From Bacteroidia bacterium (GTDB lineage Bacteria > Bacteroidota > Bacteroidia > Bacteroidales > UBA12481): a stretch of 10,703 nucleotides of DNA. Position 1 is the stretch's first letter. Every line of letters starts with the position of its first letter. The notes under the pieces were generated by a model. The model did no database searches, was not told where the DNA came from, and saw only the letters and a list, made by a program, of their open reading frames with translations. The position numbers and the translations under genes are program-made. Shown here one piece after another: positions 1-6,977 of the stretch. Location: assembly GCA_026391235.1 (NCBI GenBank), contig JAPLDV010000859.1, forward strand, positions 1-10,703, given 5' to 3'.

Positions 1-2476
1 CTTCAAGTTTGGATTTGATTTTGTGGCGCGAAGCATCTTTAGGAAGGTTTTCGTCCATGCGGATCTTGATGGTTTTGGCCAGCTCTGCAACCTCAAGCAC
101 ATTTACCAGCATGAACAGGGAGTTCGTGTTGGCTCTGTCGGGTGAGAATATTTTCCGTGCATAATCGATCACATCATGCCTGGCCGGTGTGGCCGCAATA
201 GATCCCAGCCGGTCGCCGGTGGCACCGAGGTTTTTTGTGGTGGAAAGGGAAGTCACCATGCCGAGTGTAGGGAACGAGGCAAAGTTGTTCATGATATACC
301 TCGAAATAGTACGCCATTTGGGCTCTTCGGGGTCATCGAGCTTAATGGCATCGTTATAGGCCTCGTCGAGGAAAAGGGTGAACTGGGTCTTATTCAGAAA
401 CTTTAGAAAAGCAATCAGTGCCTGGTTATTGAAATCGGTGTACCCGGTGGGGTTCGAAGGGTCGTTAATGACAAAGACCGTGTTCTCGCAGAAGCGGTCC
501 CAGAGTGTACCGGTATCATCGAACAGGTGGAAGGTGTCGCGGATCAGTTCGAGCTTGGTTTGCAGCCGCTCGAAATCCACTCTTCCGTTCTCATAAAGTT
601 CAATATTGATATCGAACGGATTGATGTCAAACCTGTCTGGCGGAAACAGGTCACGATATTCCCAGGAAGCCTCTTCAACGAAATAGATGAACGGGTTGGG
701 CTGCCGGCCTTTCCAGAAGAGGAGGTCGCGGATAATCATCTGGACATCGTCGGACACCGAGGTTTTGTCGAGGGTACCGAGTTTACTCAGGAAATCCTTG
801 ATAATCTCCTGATCTGCCGGACATTTTTGATCATACCGGTCTTTGATACCCAGATCGATCAGGAAATTGCGGAAGCGGCCACGGTTATCGGCCTCGTTTT
901 CAACCTTGGTGAGAAATGCCTTGTATTTCTCGAGAAACAGGTTGATACCGAAGTTCTTGTGAAAATGGTTATGCAGGGTTCGCTGATAAGTGTTTGGGAT
1001 AACATCCAGGATAACCTGGCAACGGTGAACGATCTCTACGCTCACCGGTTTCAGTTTCCGTTGGAGCAGATATTCGCCATACGTGCGGATCTGCGCCCGG
1101 CCACCGCCCTCAACAATGGTGGCGATGCCGAGATTCTTATTGCCGGAATAGAAATAATCGCGGGTCCGGTCTTCAAATTCGGCGATAAGCTCGCGGTTGA
1201 CTTTTTTATGAGTAGCCGGTTCGCGAACCTGTTCGATGAGCACCAGGTATTGACGCAACTTCGTCAGCGTATACCGGTCCTTGATCAGCTGGCTGGCAAA
1301 TTCATTGAATTTATACAGGATGACATCCTGTTCGGGACTATCGGGCTCGGCAAGCTGCTCTTTTTTAAAATCGATGATTTCCTGGTCATATTCCTTGATT
1401 TTCTTATCGATCTTTTCCTTGAATTTCCTGATGTTTTGCGCGTTTACCTTGTCGAGGATCAGCCGCAGGTTCATCTGGGTATTAGCCGGAGTGCCCATCT
1501 TGCGGGTATGCACCTTGTTGAGGGTGTTGATTATACCGTTGTGGAAGGCAAAAACCAGACTGGTATTGGTTGCGCGGGATTCGGGCGAGTCATCAATGAA
1601 TACGCACCTGACAAGATAATTGGCCAGTTCGGGCCGGCTGAAAATATTACGGCGCATGGATCTGATCCTGACGGCAAAGATCGATACCGGATCATCCTGC
1701 ATGGTTTGAAGGAATGTTTCGGTATTTTGAAATTCAATGACTTTAACCGAGTTCGGTGTAAAAACCTCCTCCTTTAGCAGCCTGATGGTGGTATCGGCAT
1801 TCCCCGAAACGAGGGTGCGGATCAGTCCGTTCAGACCTTTGAAATTGACAGTTGATTCAGTACGGGCCAGGAAATTTTCCTTTTCGGCACCGGTGGTATA
1901 GTGAGTGGATTGGTTCACCATCTGGTCGAGCACATCGAGCAGGTAGTTCCATTGGGCCTCTTCGATATCCTCGTTGATACCAAGCACATCGCGGAATTTG
2001 CGCAATACCCGGACTTCATCGCCGACCAGTACGCGGTAAAGGAAATCGATGGTTTCTTGCGTGGTGGGAGGGGTACCCACAGAGAAATCGTGGAGGCGGA
2101 GAATATTCTCGAGCCGCAATTTCTCATCGGGATTGACCAATTCCTGATCGATGATGGATCGGAGCCGTTTTTTGAAAGTCTGGCGGCGGGCTGAGAATTC
2201 GAATGCCTTTGAGTTCCTGTGCGGGGCGAGCATCAGGCTGATATCGGTATATCCGGGCAGGGCTTCCTTCACTTCGAGAAGGGCCTGACTGATGGCGGCC
2301 TTCTGTATGGCCGGCTCCATCTGCTCATCATGGCAAATCCGGATGAAATTCTTCAGCTTTTCAAATACCCCGTCGGGCAGGATATTTGCGGCACGGTCGC
2401 CTAATGATGCATAGAGGTTGATCAACTCGCGCGCTTCCTCGTTCAGCGGCACCCGGGTTTGGCCTGGCAATTTCAT
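1..2476 (-). CDS. Large PLP-dependent aminotransferase-fold protein (class I/II), 3' end outside window
   Basis: The minus strand is open from ATG at 2476-2474 to the left edge: 825 codons with no stop, by manual translation. The C-terminal part seen here is a fold-type I aminotransferase. NDPSNPTGY lies at residues 671-679, FLDEAY has Asp704 and Tyr707 (the Asp expected to contact the PLP ring nitrogen), and STTK carries the probable Schiff-base Lys748. Arg756 follows eight residues later, as in K258/R266 of aspartate aminotransferase. The first 550 or so residues are mostly predicted helical and charged, with a likely coiled coil near residues 342-378, and I recognise no family there. Ordinary class I aminotransferases are about 400 residues, so this is a large N-terminal extension; the full protein probably exceeds 900 residues. 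The start follows AAAAGGAAAAATCGT. Enzyme fold is confident; substrate and role of the extension are unknown. Confidence 0.85.
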   Translation of the reverse strand, partial: MKLPGQTRVPLNEEARELINLYASLGDRAANILPDGVFEKLKNFIRICHDEQMEPAIQKAAISQALLEVKEALPGYTDISLMLAPHRNSKAFEFSARRQTFKKRLRSIIDQELVNPDEKLRLENILRLHDFSVGTPPTTQETIDFLYRVLVGDEVRVLRKFRDVLGINEDIEEAQWNYLLDVLDQMVNQSTHYTTGAEKENFLARTESTVNFKGLNGLIRTLVSGNADTTIRLLKEEVFTPNSVKVIEFQNTETFLQTMQDDPVSIFAVRIRSMRRNIFSRPELANYLVRCVFIDDSPESRATNTSLVFAFHNGIINTLNKVHTRKMGTPANTQMNLRLILDKVNAQNIRKFKEKIDKKIKEYDQEIIDFKKEQLAEPDSPEQDVILYKFNEFASQLIKDRYTLTKLRQYLVLIEQVREPATHKKVNRELIAEFEDRTRDYFYSGNKNLGIATIVEGGGRAQIRTYGEYLLQRKLKPVSVEIVHRCQVILDVIPNTYQRTLHNHFHKNFGINLFLEKYKAFLTKVENEADNRGRFRNFLIDLGIKDRYDQKCPADQEIIKDFLSKLGTLDKTSVSDDVQMIIRDLLFWKGRQPNPFIYFVEEASWEYRDLFPPDRFDINPFDINIELYENGRVDFERLQTKLELIRDTFHLFDDTGTLWDRFCENTVFVINDPSNPTGYTDFNNQALIAFLKFLNKTQFTLFLDEAYNDAIKLDDPEEPKWRTISRYIMNNFASFPTLGMVTSLSTTKNLGATGDRLGSIAATPARHDVIDYARKIFSPDRANTNSLFMLVNVLEVAELAKTIKIRMDENLPKDASRHKIKSKLE

Positions 2477-2627
2477 ACGATTTTTCCTTTTAAGTAACCT
2501 GGCAAAGAAACGAAATGGGCAGTGAATATCAAAGTATTCCTTCCGTTTGTGACTTTTTCCCGTTTCAAGGCACTATTATTACAGACACCAATAGTCGCAA
2601 TTGAATCCAACTAAACAAGAGGTGTTT

Positions 2628-2741
2628 ATGGAGGTGTACACTCCACTGCACCAGGCGTTCCTGAGGTATTGCCGCGGTTTGACCGGTGACCGCGACGATG
2701 CCCTGGACCTGGCGGGGGTGGTGGGGAAATGTCAGTCCTGA
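2628..2741 (+). pseudogene. N-terminal remnant of an ECF-type RNA polymerase sigma factor (region 2)
   Basis: A 37-codon frame starts at ATG 2628 and stops at TGA 2739-2741. It contains LHQAFLRYCRGLTGDRDDA followed by LDLAG, which resembles the opening of region 2 in Bacteroidota sigma-70-like factors (a 'LHPAFLRYCRGLTGN..DA.DLA' pattern, from memory). After DLAG the similarity ends abruptly in VVGKCQS and a stop. Functional ECF factors are about 160-190 residues, so regions 2.2-2.4 and 4 are missing. No continuation is visible in other frames before the PH-domain gene at 2780. It is probably a decayed fragment left by a deletion. A translated leader peptide is an alternative. Confidence 0.55.
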
Positions 2742-2745
2742 TCCG

Positions 2746-2753
2746 TACCTTTG
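2746..2753 (+). promoter_or_regulatory. Bacteroidota -7 promoter element TACCTTTG
   Basis: TACCTTTG matches the TAnnTTTG consensus of the primary Bacteroidota sigma factor at all six fixed bases. It lies 26 bp before the ATG at 2780, which would give a leader of about 20 nt. A clear -33 TTG element is not visible at the expected distance, so the assignment rests on the -7 box and its position. Confidence 0.45.
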
Positions 2754-2779
2754 TGTTTTCAATCCTTAGATAACACAAA

Positions 2780-3304
2780 ATGACCACTGATTTCTCGAAT
2801 TCCGTCATCCTGCCGGAAAACCTGCCTGCCATCGAGCTTGCTGAGTTTACACCAATTGATCGAAAGTACCTGAAAATCATCTATATTCAGTATGCGATCT
2901 GGGCAATGATCCTGATCTTTTGGGGAATATTCTTTTTTATCCTCCCAAAAGATGAATTCCTGGAATATGGCTTTTGGATTTTGACAGGGTTATCTGTGGT
3001 TATCCTTTGCTCTTCGTTGATCGTTTCATATCTGTCGTTTCCCCGCCGCGGCTATTTGGTTCGTGAAAAGGACATTGCCTATCAGCGCGGATTGATCCGG
3101 TACAAACTGACCTCCATTCCTTTTAACCGGATTCAGCATGTTGTGCTCAACCAGGGAGTTGTTGCCAAACATTTTAATCTGGCATCCATTAAGATCTTCA
3201 CCGCGGGAAGCAGTGCAGATGACCTGAATATACCAGGCCTGCCCTTCGAAACGGCTAGCCAAATCCGGGAGTTTCTTACTGGAAAAATCAGTTCGGATGA
3301 CTAA
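2780..3304 (+). CDS. bPH2 (YdbS-like, DUF304) PH-domain membrane protein
   Basis: This 174-residue protein has two predicted membrane segments (about residues 31-55 and 63-86) followed by one bacterial PH domain (about 88-168). The domain shows the usual YdbS order: 'FPRRGYLVREKDIAYQRGLI', the basic 'IPFNRIQHV' strand, and 'IKIFTAG' near the end. In Bacillus, ydbS and ydbT form a pair encoding membrane bPH2 proteins whose biochemical function is not well defined. Here the next gene overlaps by 8 bp and encodes the YdbT-like partner, so the two are almost certainly one operon and may form a membrane complex. The start is the ATG after the TACCTTTG promoter; there is no strong Shine-Dalgarno sequence, as is common in Bacteroidota. 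Family assignment is firm; function is not. Confidence 0.85.
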   Translation: MTTDFSNSVILPENLPAIELAEFTPIDRKYLKIIYIQYAIWAMILIFWGIFFFILPKDEFLEYGFWILTGLSVVILCSSLIVSYLSFPRRGYLVREKDIAYQRGLIRYKLTSIPFNRIQHVVLNQGVVAKHFNLASIKIFTAGSSADDLNIPGLPFETASQIREFLTGKISSDD

Positions 3305-4589
3305 GATTGATTTCAGCCAGCCCAGACGCCAATCCGTCAGGGGGCTTATTCTGATATTCTTTCAGGAGAGCAAGCGCGGTATAAAAATGTTCTGGCCAAT
3401 AATTGTGCCGGTTTTAGTTAAGCAATCTGACAAAAAAATGTTGTTAATTGGATTGATACTGCTGGCCGGACTGATCCTGACGCTGATCCATTCGATACTC
3501 TATTTCAGGAAATTCAAGTTTCACATCGAGAATAAGCAGTTTATCCTCAAAAAAGGTTACCTCAATCATAAGATACTGGCTATTCCGCTGGATCGGATTC
3601 AGAATGTAAATACCAATCAAACTGTCGTGCAGCAATTTCTGGATGTTATGAGCCTTGAAATCGACACGGCAGGGTCCGCCAAAAAGGAATTGAAAATACA
3701 TGCTTTGTCTAAAATTATGGCTGCTCAGCTGGCACTTGAACTGAGTTCGTACCTTGATGTTCAAGGGGATGATCAACATGCTGATGATAAAAGTGTTATT
3801 TCTGAGGAAAAACAAATCCTGAAACTTACAAACTGGGATCTGTTGAAAATCGGGCTTAGCCAGAATCATGTCCGGACAGCCCTGATCGTTTTCTTATTTA
3901 GCATACAATTCTACAGTCAGGTTCGGGAATTTTTTGAAGAAAGGGCAAAAGAGTATGCCCACGAGGTTTTGCTTTACCTCAGTCAATCGGGCTGGGCAAT
4001 GATTTCCTCTTTGATACTCCTTTTCGTGCTGATCTCTTTCCTCTATTCAATGATCCGGACACTGGTCCTGTTTTACGATCTCAGGCTTTTAAAGATGAAT
4101 CAGGCATACCGGATTGTTTCCGGTTTACTGAACAGAAAAAATCTTCTGATCCCCTTTCGAAAAATACAGCAGCTAGAGAGGGTCTATTTCCGGCGAACAT
4201 GGCTGTATTTCGGCTGGCTACCGGCCGGATTATTGTCTCCGGCGCTTTTCCTGGATTGGAGATATATTTTTGTAGTAATTTCCTGGATCCTGTTCATGTT
4301 TCTGTACAGCCATCTCGTTCTGAGGAAAAGTTATTTTCAGATCAGCAATGATCAAATCCGGGTTTCATCCGGCGCTATCTCGCATAAATTCAAGCAGATG
4401 GAGTTTCATAAGGTTCAGCACGTTGAATTCAGCCAGAGCCTTTTTAATAAGAAGCGCGGAGTGGCCAGCCTGAAAATAGGAAACGCCTCCGGATTTATCA
4501 TGATCCCGTTCATTGACGAGAAGATTGCCAGAAAACTTCACGATTATCTGCTGTATTATGCAGAGACCTCAGATAATGTTTGGATGTAG
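3297..4589 (+). CDS. YdbT-like multi-bPH2 domain membrane protein with shortened middle domain
   Basis: This 430-residue membrane protein starts inside the end of the ydbS-like gene (8-bp overlap). The first bPH2 domain spans about residues 72-153, with 'IPLDRIQNV' and 'LEIDTAGS'. Membrane segments follow near 190-207 and 233-258. A second domain begins at about 264 ('RIVSGLLNR', 'IPFRKIQQLE') but runs into a hydrophobic segment (about 307-341) without its second half. The third domain is about 345-422, with 'FQISNDQIRVSSG', 'MEFHKVQHVEFSQ' and 'VASLKIGNASG'. N-terminal membrane segments lie at about 31-41 and 48-70. YdbT proteins are usually near 490 residues with complete repeats, so this one lacks roughly 50 residues of the middle domain. 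Frame is continuous, so it is likely functional. Confidence 0.83.
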   Translation: MTKIDFSQPRRQSVRGLILIFFQESKRGIKMFWPIIVPVLVKQSDKKMLLIGLILLAGLILTLIHSILYFRKFKFHIENKQFILKKGYLNHKILAIPLDRIQNVNTNQTVVQQFLDVMSLEIDTAGSAKKELKIHALSKIMAAQLALELSSYLDVQGDDQHADDKSVISEEKQILKLTNWDLLKIGLSQNHVRTALIVFLFSIQFYSQVREFFEERAKEYAHEVLLYLSQSGWAMISSLILLFVLISFLYSMIRTLVLFYDLRLLKMNQAYRIVSGLLNRKNLLIPFRKIQQLERVYFRRTWLYFGWLPAGLLSPALFLDWRYIFVVISWILFMFLYSHLVLRKSYFQISNDQIRVSSGAISHKFKQMEFHKVQHVEFSQSLFNKKRGVASLKIGNASGFIMIPFIDEKIARKLHDYLLYYAETSDNVWM

Positions 4590-4598
4590 CGGCCGGAT

Positions 4599-4661
4599 GC
4601 ACAGGGCTTCACCCTGGCACAGGGCTTCACCCTGTGTTAACAGATTAAGCCCTTTCAGGGC
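4599..4661. repeat. REP-like palindrome cluster with 18-nt tandem duplication
   Basis: The 18-mer GCACAGGGCTTCACCCTG occurs twice in exact tandem (4599-4616 and 4617-4634). Each copy can form a CAGGG/CCCTG hairpin. After a 14-nt spacer, GCCCTTTCAGGGC (4649-4661) forms another 5-bp hairpin with a 3-nt loop. The cluster fills the gap between the YdbT-like gene and the promoter of the next transcription unit, so it could end the upstream transcript, though no T-run follows. It looks like a dispersed palindromic repeat; copy number in the genome cannot be seen from here. Confidence 0.7.
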
Positions 4662-4686
4662 AATAGATATGTACAAAGCAATTTTA

Positions 4687-4694
4687 TATATTTG
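4687..4694 (+). promoter_or_regulatory. Bacteroidota -7 promoter element TATATTTG
   Basis: TATATTTG is a perfect TAnnTTTG match in an AT-rich stretch, placed 18 bp before the ATG at 4713. Transcription starting about 7 nt downstream would leave a leader near 12 nt. This supports ATG 4713 over the upstream TTG codon at 4692, which lies inside the promoter box. No convincing -33 TTG is seen. Confidence 0.45.
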
Positions 4695-4712
4695 TTGATC
4701 CTCCCTGAACAT

Positions 4713-5792
4713 ATGCTGCATATTCAAAGAAATATCTGGTTTTTTGCTATTCTGGCAATGATCCAATGGGGTTGCTCGAAGGAAAGGATCAATACACCCC
4801 CGAATGCCATTCTCAACGTTTTTCCGTACGCCGGTGATACAACTACCATCTTTACCTTAGATGCATCTAAATCATCAGATAATGAGGATATTAGAGAAAA
4901 GCTTACCGTAAGATGGGATTGGAATAACGATGGGATTTGGGATACTGGTTTTCAATCTGAGCTGAAAACATTGTACCGTTTTTCAACCAAGGGGATGAAC
5001 TGTATCAGGATGGAATTATTAGATTCCGGCGGACTTTTAGCCATATTGATTGACAGCGTTCGTGTTTTTCCGATCCCTGTTTCCGGTTCGATGACAGATC
5101 CCCGGGATGGTCAGCTTTACAGAACCGTGTTTCTCGAAGGGAATTGGTGGATGGCCGAAAGCATGAGGTACGGTTCCGTTGTTCCCTCTGATTCCGCTCA
5201 AAATAATAATGGAACGGTGGAGGCTTATGTTTACAACAATGATCTGAAAAATCTGGAGGAATACGGTGGTTTGTATTCCTGGTTCGAAGCCATGCAATAC
5301 AGTGAAGCGGAAAAATCGCAGGGGGTCTGTCCGCCCGGATGGCACATTCCCTCTTATGACGAATGGAAATCCATAGCCCCAAGCGACGTTCCTTATCTGT
5401 TCCTTAACTATTATTACGGTCCCGGAGGCCCCGGGGGATTAAACCTGACCTACGGGGGTTATTTTAATTTCCTGTATGAAACAAGAAACGGAGGGAGGCT
5501 TGGATACGGGTTTGGAGGAATCACCAGCATGGCGGGATATTGGACTTCTTCTCAAAGGGAGGAGAAAGTTGAAGATTACTCCGGAAATGTGGCATACCAA
5601 AGACGGAATCTGAGCATTAATCTGTTCAATGTATTAAGCGAATCTACCTTCGGGATTTTCGACAATACCGGATTGTTCGTCCTGGGCGACAGGATCCACC
5701 TGCGGGGGAATCCCGCAGCGTATGACCGTTTCAGCCCGTATATTGTGAATGAAACCTATGCACATTTTGTGCGCTGCATCAAAAATCCATGA
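4713..5792 (+). CDS. Lipoprotein with PKD-like domain and FISUMP (Fib_succ_major) domain
   Basis: The 359-residue protein has a lipoprotein-type signal peptide: basic/hydrophobic start, then 'MIQWGC' with the candidate lipidated Cys21. The -3 and -2 residues (Gln, Trp) are unusual for a lipobox. Residues about 33-118 form a PKD-like fold, with 'FTLDASKSSDNED' and 'VRWDWNNDGIWDTGF'. Residues about 128-359 match the Fibrobacter succinogenes major paralogous domain: 'DPRDGQLYRTV', 'GNWWMAESMRYG', 'GLYSWFEAM', the diagnostic 'GVCPPGWHIPSYDEWKSI' (204-221), and the closing 'HFVRCIKN'. Such proteins are exported or surface lipoproteins of unknown function, often in large paralogous sets. The stop overlaps the start of the next lipoprotein gene (ATGA), implying coupled translation. 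A start at TTG 4692 is possible but would lie within the promoter. Confidence 0.85.
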   Translation: MLHIQRNIWFFAILAMIQWGCSKERINTPPNAILNVFPYAGDTTTIFTLDASKSSDNEDIREKLTVRWDWNNDGIWDTGFQSELKTLYRFSTKGMNCIRMELLDSGGLLAILIDSVRVFPIPVSGSMTDPRDGQLYRTVFLEGNWWMAESMRYGSVVPSDSAQNNNGTVEAYVYNNDLKNLEEYGGLYSWFEAMQYSEAEKSQGVCPPGWHIPSYDEWKSIAPSDVPYLFLNYYYGPGGPGGLNLTYGGYFNFLYETRNGGRLGYGFGGITSMAGYWTSSQREEKVEDYSGNVAYQRRNLSINLFNVLSESTFGIFDNTGLFVLGDRIHLRGNPAAYDRFSPYIVNETYAHFVRCIKNP

Positions 5793-6802
5793 AAATCAGC
5801 AGATTACATAGATTATTACTGCTCCTGGCAAGCATTCCTGTACTGGTTTCATGTGAGCAGGAACTGCGGATCTCAGCTGCCGGAGAAACAATTCCGGTGG
5901 TTTATGCTTTGATCAATCCGGATGACTCCGTCCATTCGATCAGGCTAACCCGGTCATTCAAAAGTGAAGGCAATGCTCTTGAGAGTGCCCGTATTCCTGA
6001 TTCTATATGCTTTGATACACTGGTCCCAAGGATTGAATTATATACCGAATCGGGCTGGAAATACCATGAGCTGGTATTTATTCCGAAACCAGCTATGGGA
6101 AAGGATGAGGGCATTTTTACCGCTGACGGGATTCAGGTTTATGAGTGCCGGGCAAACCTGTCCAAATTGCTGATTAGCGGGACCCGCCTGGTGCTGAACA
6201 TCCAGCCTGACAATGGAAGAACCTTGATTTCTTCCGTCATCAATTATGTGGAACCTCCCAAAATAGTGGCTCCCAGGCAGGGGATCCATACCAGCATGGA
6301 TTTTTATCCGGACCCTTTAGATGTCAAATTTGAAGATCCGCCTGAATTTGTCAGGTACGAGCTGCACGTTCAGTTTCATATCCTGAATGTCATGAAAGAT
6401 GGCGACACGGTTAAACAGACTGTGGATAAGGTGTTTATAAGGAATTCTGAAAATACCGGGAGGCCCCGGTACTATTCCCAGATCCTGGTGAATATCCCGG
6501 GAGATCTTCTGCTGGCAAAAGTAATGCTGGATGTCAGGGTAAATCCGGAGGTAGAATACCGGGTCCCGGGAAGCATCGATCTGGTCCTGTTAACCGGAAC
6601 GGCAGCGTATTTTGAATATATCGACCTGAACAGTATGGCGGATGATCATGGCGGAAAGGTGACAACCAATATTACCGGCGGTGTGGGTGTATTTGCCTTC
6701 AGATATCAGACAAAAGTTACCAATTTCTTTTTGGGCCGATTGACCATGGATTCACTGATGTACGGACGTTTTACCAGGCATTTGAATTTTAAGGACTGGT
6801 AG
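5789..6802 (+). CDS. DUF4249-like lipoprotein
   Basis: The 337-residue protein begins with a clear lipoprotein signal peptide (LVSC, lipidated Cys22). The mature part is predicted to be mostly beta strand. An early block, 'PVVYALINPDDSVHSIRLTRSF' shortened here to its key parts VVYAL and DDSVHSIRL, followed by 'EGNALESARIPDS', resembles Bacteroidota lipoproteins annotated as DUF4249 or close relatives, as I remember them. The C-terminus has 'NITGGVGVFAFRYQTKVTNF', also typical of that group. Function is unknown; family members often sit in outer-membrane or TonB-linked loci, but no TonB receptor is visible here. The gene shares ATGA with the FISUMP lipoprotein and is probably co-expressed with it at the cell envelope. 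Confidence 0.7.
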   Translation: MKISRLHRLLLLLASIPVLVSCEQELRISAAGETIPVVYALINPDDSVHSIRLTRSFKSEGNALESARIPDSICFDTLVPRIELYTESGWKYHELVFIPKPAMGKDEGIFTADGIQVYECRANLSKLLISGTRLVLNIQPDNGRTLISSVINYVEPPKIVAPRQGIHTSMDFYPDPLDVKFEDPPEFVRYELHVQFHILNVMKDGDTVKQTVDKVFIRNSENTGRPRYYSQILVNIPGDLLLAKVMLDVRVNPEVEYRVPGSIDLVLLTGTAAYFEYIDLNSMADDHGGKVTTNITGGVGVFAFRYQTKVTNFFLGRLTMDSLMYGRFTRHLNFKDW

Positions 6803-6803
6803 G

Positions 6804-6880
6804 GATCGGGTATCGGGTGTCGGGTATCAGGTGTCGGGTATCGGGTGTCGGGTATCAGGTATCAGGTGTCAGGTTTCGGG
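6804..6880. repeat. Heptamer array, consensus T(A/G)TC(G/A)GG, 11 units
   Basis: Eleven uninterrupted 7-nt units run from 6804 to 6880: GATCGGG once, TATCGGG twice, TGTCGGG three times, TATCAGG three times, TGTCAGG once, TTTCGGG once. A degenerate TATGGG follows. The array starts 2 nt after the stop of the DUF4249-like gene, in the 3' space of convergent genes. Units differ at the second, and at the fifth base, so it is an aged or patterned array rather than a recent slippage tract. Confidence 0.9.
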
Positions 6881-6911
6881 TATGGGTAGTAGGCCAGAGG
6901 GTAGCGAGTAG

Positions 6912-6929
6912 AGACGCATACTTGCGTCT
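6912..6929. terminator. Hairpin AGACGCA-tact-TGCGTCT between convergent genes
   Basis: A perfect 7-bp inverted repeat with a 4-nt loop lies between the plus-strand lipoprotein gene (ends 6802) and the minus-strand URO-D-family gene (ends 6978). Its position suits a bidirectional terminator, but no strong T-run flanks it on either strand (TTCTAAAA only). The motif also resembles a dispersed palindromic repeat, so the terminator role is tentative. Confidence 0.4.
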
Positions 6930-6977
6930 TCTAAAATTGGCAATCAGGAACAGGCTATTCACCCGTCACTTTTCACT

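Noticed and set aside
527..1777. 416-codon plus-strand open frame
   Set aside because: It lies antisense to the aminotransferase-fold gene, whose frame shows clear catalytic motifs; the plus-strand product matches nothing and reflects codon bias of the real gene.
2530..2550. TACTTTG on the minus strand as promoter of the aminotransferase gene
   Set aside because: It is one base short of TAnnTTTG, and no -33 element sits at the right distance.
2626..2880. Minus-strand small ORFs of 65 and 84 codons
   Set aside because: They overlap the sigma-factor remnant and the start of the PH-domain gene antisense and show no recognisable domain.
4692..4712. TTG start seven codons upstream of the FISUMP lipoprotein ATG
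   Set aside because: The TTG is part of the TATATTTG promoter box, and the signal peptide is complete from ATG 4713.
6804..6880. CRISPR-like array
   Set aside because: Units are 7 nt with no spacers and no cas genes nearby; it is a simple heptamer array.
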